DNA from: Bryobacteraceae bacterium
Lineage (GTDB): Bacteria; Acidobacteriota; Terriglobia; Bryobacterales; Bryobacteraceae
Assembly: GCA_019187195.1 (NCBI GenBank)
Contig: JABAQT010000083.1
Location: forward strand, 23,691-57,930
DNA length: 34,240 nucleotides
Reading direction: 5' to 3'
Shown here: piece by piece, positions 29,652-34,240 of the stretch
Position numbering within the stretch: position 1 is the first letter of the stretch
How the letters are laid out: every line of letters starts with the position of its first letter
Notes under the pieces: model-generated
The model's input: only the letters and a program-made list of their open reading frames with translations
Told to the model about the DNA's origin: nothing
Database searches by the model: none
Made by a program: the position numbers and the translations under genes

Positions 29652-30681
29652 GGGAGGATTGGGGACAGTCCCGCGCGAGTTTGTAGAGGCTGCGCAGTTT
29701 GGCGGAGAGCGTGGTGCGTTTGAGGCGGAGGATTTCGGCGGCCTGGCTCTTGTTGCCGCCGGTGCGGCGCAGGGCCTGTTCGAGGATGTGCAGTTCGATG
29801 CGTCCGATGGTGGCCTCGAAATCGAGCCCTTCATCGGGGAGGGTGGGGTAGCGCGGGGACCAATCGTCCTGGGCGCGGGGGGAGAGGACCGGTGGGAAGT
29901 GGAAGTCGGAGGGTAAGAGGGTCATACGGTCGCCGCTGAGGGCGATGGCGTGTTCGAGGGCGTTTTCGAGTTGGCGGACGTTTCCGGGCCAAGAATAACC
30001 GCGAAGCAGATCGATGGTTTCGGGCGTGATATGGCGGGGAGGGATGCCTTCCTGGAGGCAGATCTTTTCCACGAAGTGCTGGGCGAGGAGGGGAATGTCC
30101 TCGAGGCGGTCGCGGAGCGGGGGCAGAGCCAGCGGCACCACGTTGAGGCGGTAGTACAGATCTTCGCGGAAGCGGCCGGCGGCGACGCGTTGCGGCAGGT
30201 TGGCGTTGGTGGCGGCGATCACGCGGACGTCGATGTGAATGGTTTCCGAGGAGCCGATGCGCTGGAACTCGCGCTCCTGGAGGACGCGCAGGAGCTTGGC
30301 CTGCGTATCCAGGGGCATGTCGCCGATTTCATCGAGGAAGAGCGTGCCGTGGTTGGCCTGTTCGAAACGGCCGGCGCGGGATTGAACGGCTCCAGTGAAG
30401 GCTCCGCGGACGTGCCCGAACAACTCGGCTTCGAGCAGGGATTCGGGCAGGGCGGTGCAATTGACGGCGACCATGGGGAGGTGGGCGCGAGGGCCGGCCA
30501 GGTGGATGGCGCGGGCGGCGGCCTCCTTTCCGGCTCCGGTTTCGCCGGTGATAAGGACGGTGGCGCGTTTAGGGCCGATGAGGCGGATTTTTTCGGCGAG
30601 GCGCTCGATGGCGGGGCTACGGCCGACGAGGGAGCGGCGCCAGGGTTCAGCGAAGGCAAGAACCGTTTGAGGGGCAGGCAT
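29641..30681 (-). CDS. Sigma-54-dependent activator without a sensory domain (PspF-like layout)
   Basis: The 346-residue AAA+ activator has Walker A GETGAGKE (46-53), the sigma-54 contact loop GAFTGA (93-98), Walker B TLFLDEIGD, the sensor and arginine-finger region RFREDLYYRLNVVPLALPPLRDR (about 168-191), GYSWPGNVRQLEN and a Fis-type helix-turn-helix near the end (GGNKSQAAEILRLKRTTLSAKL). Only about 17 residues precede the AAA+ domain, with no receiver, GAF or PAS domain, so activity is probably controlled by a partner protein or by expression level, as for PspF. GGAG eight bases upstream supports the ATG at 30681. Targets are unknown; no convincing -24/-12 site was found nearby. Confidence 0.93.
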   Translation of the reverse strand: MPAPQTVLAFAEPWRRSLVGRSPAIERLAEKIRLIGPKRATVLITGETGAGKEAAARAIHLAGPRAHLPMVAVNCTALPESLLEAELFGHVRGAFTGAVQSRAGRFEQANHGTLFLDEIGDMPLDTQAKLLRVLQEREFQRIGSSETIHIDVRVIAATNANLPQRVAAGRFREDLYYRLNVVPLALPPLRDRLEDIPLLAQHFVEKICLQEGIPPRHITPETIDLLRGYSWPGNVRQLENALEHAIALSGDRMTLLPSDFHFPPVLSPRAQDDWSPRYPTLPDEGLDFEATIGRIELHILEQALRRTGGNKSQAAEILRLKRTTLSAKLRSLYKLARDCPQSSLSA

Positions 30682-30916
30682 AGCATAGTCTCCAGAGGAG
30701 AGATCGGAGGGGTAGGCGGGGAGGAGAATAGAGAGGTGTTCTTAGGGGAAGTAGAGGAAGGCAGGGGGGTGAGAGGGGGGAGGGGGGAAACCGTCTGATG
30801 TGTATGACATTACGGTTGCGTAAGGCATACGGTGAGGAAGGTTGAAGGATGGGCGGAGAGGGCGCGGCGGGGAGTCTGTAGGCGTTGCGGCGTACAGACG
30901 TCTTTTCCGGTGGACC
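30682..30916. promoter_or_regulatory. Regulatory spacer: G-rich tract and a nested 29-bp dyad
   Basis: The leader of the sigma-54 activator gene. G-runs lie at 30745-30748, 30764-30769, 30775-30780 and 30782-30787 (plus strand, so C-runs in the message), a possible quadruplex. A nested dyad spans 30802-30830: outer arms GTATG/CATAC, inner arms TTACG/CGTAA around GTTG. A further GTCTGT/ACAGAC pair with a 14-base loop lies at 30874-30899, just past the crcB stop. The 29-bp dyad is the best operator candidate in this part of the window. Confidence 0.4.
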
Positions 30917-31285
30917 TTAGTCGAAGAGCCGCCCGGCCAGCAGTCCCAGGAATGCGGCTACCGCGCAGACTCCCACCGATGCCAGCACATAGGCTCCTCC
31001 GCGCTGCCAGGCTCCCATCCGCAGGAGGTTCACCGTTTCGAGGCTGAACGAGGAGAATGTCGTAAAGCCGCCGCAGATGCCGACCATGACGAGCAGGCGG
31101 ACCGTGCCGTGGCGAGACCAGGTGGAGGCAAAGCCGATGAGGAAGCTGCCGAGCACGTTGATGGTGAAGGTTCCCCAGGGGAAGGCGGTTCCGTAGCGGG
31201 CGGTGATCTCGCTGCCGAGCCAGAAACGCCCCATGCCTCCGAGGGCGCTTCCGAGGGCAATCCAGAGATAGGCTGACAGACGCAC
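30917..31285 (-). CDS. crcB: CrcB/Fluc fluoride ion channel
   Basis: The product of about 120 residues has four membrane helices and the Fluc motifs: LGSALGGMGRFWLG, TFTINVLGSFLIGF (conserved Asn) and GICGGFTTFSSFSLET, the Thr/Phe-lined pore. Fluc dimers let fluoride leave the cell. A single gene suggests a homodimer. The frame opens at a GTG (31285), but AGGAGG (31290-31285) abuts that codon. The CTG at 31279, five bases after AGGAGG, is a better placed start and gives the usual SAYLWIALG N-terminus (120 residues). It lies 56 bp after the oxidoreductase gene on the same strand. No fluoride riboswitch was recognised. Confidence 0.92.
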   Translation of the reverse strand: MRLSAYLWIALGSALGGMGRFWLGSEITARYGTAFPWGTFTINVLGSFLIGFASTWSRHGTVRLLVMVGICGGFTTFSSFSLETVNLLRMGAWQRGGAYVLASVGVCAVAAFLGLLAGRLFD

Positions 31286-31312
31286 CTCCTGAAAGGATGA
31301 CTCTGCTCAGGA
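31285..31312 (-). promoter_or_regulatory. Hairpin that could mask the crcB ribosome-binding site
   Basis: In the minus-strand message UCCUGA (31312-31307) can pair with UCAGGA (31292-31287) around a 14-base loop. The second arm covers AGGA of the AGGAGG ribosome site (31290-31285). The hairpin could make crcB translation conditional. Six base pairs alone are weak. Confidence 0.35.
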
Positions 31313-31341
31313 TAGCGCTTCGGTATAGGGCGGAAACAGAA

Positions 31342-32619
31342 TCAGATCAATTTGTATTTTCCGGGCACGGGGATGGGAGTCATGGCGATTTTCACGTCGT
31401 AGCCGAACTCCTTCGGTTGCAGATCGAGCTGGGAGTTCATGATGCGGTCCCAGGTGACTTCCTCGCCCGAGTAGGCGGCTTCGCGGGCCATGATGCAGGT
31501 GAGGGTGCTTTCGGCGACGGTCATGGCGTGGTTGATGTAGGGTCCGTCGCCGCGAATGGAGTTGATGAGGGCGGTGTGCTCATGTTCGTAGGGATTGCCG
31601 CTGGGGAGGCGGGCTCCGCGAAAGGAGAGGCTGTCGAACCTGCCCCTGGTTCCGACAACGAGTTCGCTCACGTTGCCGTAGATGTTCTTCTCGCGGGGAT
31701 ACTGGCGGCAGTAGCTGGACATGCGGACGCCGTTGGGGTATTCGAAATCGGCGCTGAGGTGATCGTAGATGTTGCCGTAGAGTTCCTCGTTGGGACGCCA
31801 GGCGCGGCCACCGCTGGCCCAGACTTTGGCAGGGTGCGTGCCCATGACCCAGTTGCAGACGTCGATGTTGTGGAGGTGCTGCTCGACGACCTGATCGCCG
31901 CAGATCCAGACGTAGCTGTACCAGTTGCGGTGTTCCCAGGCCATGTCGCCCCACTTGGGGTCGCGCTCTTTCTGCTGGAGCACCGGTGTACCGACCCAGT
32001 AGGCATAGAGGGAGGTGACATCGCCGATGCCGCCGTTGTGGATGCGGTCGATATTGTCCACGTACTCCTTCTGGAAGCGGCGCTGGGCTCCGGAGACGAC
32101 GGTGAGTTTCAGTTCTTCGGATTTTCTGGCGGCGGCCATGAAGCGGCGGACGCCGGCCGGGTCGGTGCCGAAGGGTTTTTCGCAGAAGACATGTTTCTTG
32201 GCTTCGATGGCGGCCTCGAAGTGGGCCGGGCGGTAGCCGGGAGGCGTGGCCAGCATGACGATGTCGATGCCGGAGTTGATCAGCTTCCTGTAGGCGTCGA
32301 ATCCGATGAAGCGGTATTCGGGCGCGACATTGATGCGGCCGGCGAATTGCGGATGCTGTTCCTTCATCCAGCGCAGATTGCCTTCCAGTTTGTCCTCGAA
32401 GATATCGGCGAGGGCGACGAGATCGACATTCTCGGAGCCCTTCATCAGGTCAATGACGGCCTGGCGGCCGCGTCCTCCGCAGCCGATGAGACCGGCTTTG
32501 AGCTTCTCCTTGCCGGCTCCGCGGACGAGTTCGGGGCGGATGATCTGGAATGTGGCGGCTCCGGCAGTCGAGTTGCGAAGGAAGGACCTGCGGGACAGGT
32601 GATCTTTAGTAGGTTCCAT
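31342..32619 (-). CDS. Tat-exported Gfo/Idh/MocA-family oxidoreductase
   Basis: The 425-residue NAD(P)-dependent oxidoreductase starts with a Tat signal (LSRRSFLRNSTAGAATF, Arg10-Arg11). A Rossmann fold follows with GLIGCGGRGR (43-52) and ALADIF, then CEKPFG with the catalytic Lys148, and a C-terminal dimerisation sheet with YWVGTPV and EQHLHNIDVCNWVMG, whose histidines are typical of sugar-acting members. Export through Tat allows the folded, NAD(P)-loaded enzyme to work in the periplasm, as for glucose-fructose oxidoreductase. Many such genes occur in Acidobacteriota. AAGGAG six bases upstream sets the ATG at 32619. An AT-rich TAAAATATAAC block (complement of 32644-32654) probably contains its promoter. 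Substrate unknown. Confidence 0.92.
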   Translation of the reverse strand: MEPTKDHLSRRSFLRNSTAGAATFQIIRPELVRGAGKEKLKAGLIGCGGRGRQAVIDLMKGSENVDLVALADIFEDKLEGNLRWMKEQHPQFAGRINVAPEYRFIGFDAYRKLINSGIDIVMLATPPGYRPAHFEAAIEAKKHVFCEKPFGTDPAGVRRFMAAARKSEELKLTVVSGAQRRFQKEYVDNIDRIHNGGIGDVTSLYAYWVGTPVLQQKERDPKWGDMAWEHRNWYSYVWICGDQVVEQHLHNIDVCNWVMGTHPAKVWASGGRAWRPNEELYGNIYDHLSADFEYPNGVRMSSYCRQYPREKNIYGNVSELVVGTRGRFDSLSFRGARLPSGNPYEHEHTALINSIRGDGPYINHAMTVAESTLTCIMAREAAYSGEEVTWDRIMNSQLDLQPKEFGYDVKIAMTPIPVPGKYKLI

Positions 32620-32804
32620 GAGGGCTCCTTGACAATGAGTGTGGTTATATTTTACTCCGCGGCCAGCGCGAGGGTGGAGGCGAGAGCGGCCGGCGCAGTA
32701 CCATTCGCGCCGCGCTGATAGTATCCTCAGGAAAGTTGTTCATGGAAGAGAGTTGGGTTGTTGAGCAACCGCCGCACGTTTTTTAGGGCGGGGAAGGAAA
32801 GGTT

Positions 32805-32862
32805 TATCGGCGATTTTGAAGCCGATAGGATGCTGACGCGCGGTTATCGCGCACTGTACATA
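32805..32862 (+). promoter_or_regulatory. Probable ridA promoter with two dyads
   Basis: CTGACG (32833-32838) and TACATA (32857-32862), 18 bp apart, could be -35 and -10. A perfect GCGCG-GTTAT-CGCGC dyad (32838-32852) lies between them, the place where a repressor blocks polymerase. A second dyad, TATCGGC/GCCGATA with a 9-base loop (32805-32827), lies just upstream. No other features are seen in the 264-bp divergent spacer 32620-32883 apart from the minus-strand promoter of the oxidoreductase. Confidence 0.4.
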
Positions 32863-32883
32863 GTTCCGGAGAGGGTATAAAGC

Positions 32884-33339
32884 ATGGCAAGCAATCGACG
32901 TAACTTTCTGACGAAGGCCGCGGCGGGCACGGCGGCGGCGGCGGCCGCGCCGGCCGCGAAGGCGCAGGAGAAGCCCACGAGGAAGGTTCATTACATGAAC
33001 GGCAGGAAGCCGGCTAAGACTCCGCTGTTCAGCGGCGCGGTCTCCTACGGCAATCTGCTGTTCATTTCCGGTATCGGGGCGCATTTTGAAGGCGACATCA
33101 AGTCGCACACCAAGCACGTACTGGATCAGATTGAGAAGCGGCTCAACGAGTGCGGGTCTTCGATGAACCAGGTTCTCAAGTGCAACGTGTACCTGAACGA
33201 TCTCAAGGACTACGCGGGAATGAACGAGATGTTCCAGGGGCGGTTCGGCGAGGACCCGCCGGTGCGCACCACGATTGCGGCGGCGGGGGGGATTCCGGGC
33301 AATTCACTGGTCGAAATCGACGTCATCGCTTACATCTGA
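32884..33339 (+). CDS. RidA (YjgF/UK114)-family protein with a Tat signal
   Basis: The 151-residue protein has an RRNFLTKAAAG twin-arginine signal and Ala-rich stretch (1-28, ending AKAQ), then a complete RidA fold: TPLFSGAVSYGNLLFISG, QIEKRLNECGSSMNQVLKC, NVYLNDLKDYAGMNEMF, and PVRTTIAA with Arg128 in place of the Arg that holds the substrate carboxylate. Cytoplasmic RidA hydrolyses reactive enamines and imines made by amino-acid dehydratases. Export suggests another imine or a related hydrolysis outside the cytoplasm. GGAGAGGG about 9 bases upstream supports the ATG. It is 56 bp before a sugar-type binding protein on the same strand and divergent from the Tat-exported oxidoreductase. Confidence 0.88.
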   Translation: MASNRRNFLTKAAAGTAAAAAAPAAKAQEKPTRKVHYMNGRKPAKTPLFSGAVSYGNLLFISGIGAHFEGDIKSHTKHVLDQIEKRLNECGSSMNQVLKCNVYLNDLKDYAGMNEMFQGRFGEDPPVRTTIAAAGGIPGNSLVEIDVIAYI

Positions 33340-33343
33340 GGGG

Positions 33344-33372
33344 GGCGCTGGGCGCCGTCCACTCGTCGAGTG
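33344..33372 (+). other. Two small dyads between ridA and the binding-protein gene
   Basis: GGCGC-TGG-GCGCC (33344-33356) and CACTCG-T-CGAGTG (33360-33372) follow the ridA stop codon. They may form a weak pause or termination signal or protein sites; no T-run follows. Confidence 0.3.
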
Positions 33373-33395
33373 ACGATGGCGGGATTCGATTGGGT

Positions 33396-34240
33396 ATGAA
33401 GGTGACGCGGCGCGGTTATCTGGGCTCGCTTGCCTTGGCCGGGTGCCGGCGGAGGGACAAGAAGCTCATCGGCGTGATTCCCAAGGCGACTTCGCATCTG
33501 TTCTTCCTGTCCGTTCACGAGGGCGTGCGGAGGGCCGCGCGCGAGTTCGGCGTGGAGATCAGTTGGAACGGTCCGCGGGAAGAGACCGACTATGAGCGGC
33601 AGATGCAGATTGTGGACGCCATGGTTGCGCGCCGCGCCGACGCTATCGCGATCTCGGCGACCGAGCATAGGGCGCTGGTGGCGCCGGTGGAACGGGCCAT
33701 CGCGGCGGGGATTCCCGTATCGGTGTTCGATTCCGGCCTGGACATCGATGACTACGTGACTTTCGTCGCCACGGGCAATTATGGGGCGGGAGTCACGGCG
33801 GCGCGAAGATTGGGAGCGCTGCTGAACGGCAAGGGGAAGGTGGCGCACCTCATGCATAAGCCGGGCGGGCAATCGACGGGCGACCGCGAACGCGGCTTCG
33901 AGGACACGATGGCGAAGGAGTTTCCCGCCATCCGGATCGTGGCGCGGCAATATGGCATGGCGGACCGCGCGCGTTCGCGCGCGGCGGCGGAGAACATTCT
34001 CACCGCGAACCCGGACCTCGATGGCTTCTTCGCCTCGGCCGAGGCGAACTCAATCGGGGCGGTGCAGGCGCTGCAATCGCGGGGCTTGGCCGGCAGGATC
34101 AAACTGGTGGCGTTTGATTTCAGCGAAATACACATCGCCGCACTGAAGGACGGGACCATCAGCGCGATGCTGGTCCAGGATCCGGTGCGCATCGGTTATG
34201 AAGCGGTCAAGAGCCTGGCGCTGAAGTTGAACGGACAGAC
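33396..34240 (+). CDS. Sugar-type ABC transporter substrate-binding lipoprotein (partial, cut at window end)
   Basis: The frame is open from the ATG at 33396 to the end of the window (281 codons), so the C-terminus is missing. The N-terminus has a twin arginine (TRRGYLGS) and a perfect lipobox LAGC with Cys17, so it is probably a Tat-exported lipoprotein. The rest is a type 1 periplasmic binding protein of the RbsB class: KLIGVIPKATSHLFFLSVHEGVRRAAREFG, DYERQMQIVDAMVARRADAIAIS, VSVFDSGLD, ATGNYGAGVTAARRL, TANPDLDGFFASAEANSIGAVQAL, KLVAFDFS. Such proteins deliver sugars, sometimes autoinducer-2-like molecules, to an ATP-driven permease expected downstream. The ribosome-binding site is weak. 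Confidence 0.9.
   Translation, partial: MKVTRRGYLGSLALAGCRRRDKKLIGVIPKATSHLFFLSVHEGVRRAAREFGVEISWNGPREETDYERQMQIVDAMVARRADAIAISATEHRALVAPVERAIAAGIPVSVFDSGLDIDDYVTFVATGNYGAGVTAARRLGALLNGKGKVAHLMHKPGGQSTGDRERGFEDTMAKEFPAIRIVARQYGMADRARSRAAAENILTANPDLDGFFASAEANSIGAVQALQSRGLAGRIKLVAFDFSEIHIAALKDGTISAMLVQDPVRIGYEAVKSLALKLNGQ

Noticed and set aside
28305..29834. 509-codon open frame on the minus strand opposite thyX
   Set aside because: Arg/Pro/His-rich composition without any domain; it also runs across the end of the sigma-54 gene.
31286..31380. Fluoride riboswitch expected before crcB
   Set aside because: The GAUGG, AAACNGCC-like and CUGAUG blocks of the crcB motif RNA are missing in the minus-strand leader.
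31297..32718. 473-codon open frame on the plus strand opposite the Gfo/Idh/MocA gene
   Set aside because: Mirror-frame artefact of a high-GC gene; the minus-strand reading has clear motifs, a Tat signal and a ribosome-binding site.

Overview
The window looks like a chromosomal segment of an Acidobacteriota bacterium, most likely of the Solibacter/Bryobacter type (class Terriglobia, order Bryobacterales). This is inference from gene content. The DNA is GC-rich with purine-rich coding strands. Giant Oar-type TonB-dependent-receptor-like proteins open with a carboxypeptidase-regulatory-like domain. Several enzymes carry Tat signals (Gfo/Idh/MocA oxidoreductase, RidA, a binding-protein lipoprotein). 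There is also a creatininase/MFS pair and a nidogen/putative-Ig surface protein. I see no tRNA, rRNA, CRISPR array, integrase or transposase.

Layout. 1-6.1 kb is a catabolic patchwork: a glycosidase-like protein fused to a formylglycine-generating-enzyme-like domain, an MFS transporter, an SMP-30/gluconolactonase-like protein, an RraA-family aldolase-like protein and a divergent IclR regulator, suggesting use of sugar acids or related compounds. 6.2-10.2 kb holds a translationally coupled pair of secreted proteins, a propeller-like protein and a 1003-residue nidogen protein with six Ig-like repeats. 10.2-13.9 kb holds a small membrane protein, an MFS-creatininase operon, a small unknown protein and a Mn-type superoxide dismutase.

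14.2-21.8 kb is dominated by two tandem outer-membrane receptor genes whose central 3 kb look identical, while their signal peptides, promoters, last codons and terminators differ. The 0.5 kb spacer between them contains a cluster of potential RNA hairpins.

21.8-28.2 kb is a minus-strand run: dut, purM, purN, a membrane histidine kinase, a NarL-type response regulator, a short exported protein, a LEA-like repeat protein and a YkgJ-family cysteine-cluster protein, with several 4-bp or larger overlaps. A two-component system thus sits at the end of a nucleotide-synthesis operon. dut is divergent from a double-domain ThyX-like protein. The two genes have TTG start codons only 17 bp apart, placed symmetrically around one quasi-palindromic -10-like sequence. 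dUTPase makes dUMP and ThyX methylates it to dTMP, so shared control would make biochemical sense.

29.6-34.2 kb: a sigma-54 activator without a sensory domain, a CrcB/Fluc fluoride channel whose ribosome-binding site may be masked by a hairpin, a Tat-exported Gfo/Idh/MocA oxidoreductase, a Tat-exported RidA protein and a sugar-type ABC substrate-binding lipoprotein cut by the window end.

Most notable points: the symmetric dut/thyX promoter, the mosaic receptor duplication with its structured spacer, the exported RidA next to a binding protein, and the kinase/regulator/exported-protein cassette attached to purMN. All functional calls are from reading the sequence; no database search was possible.
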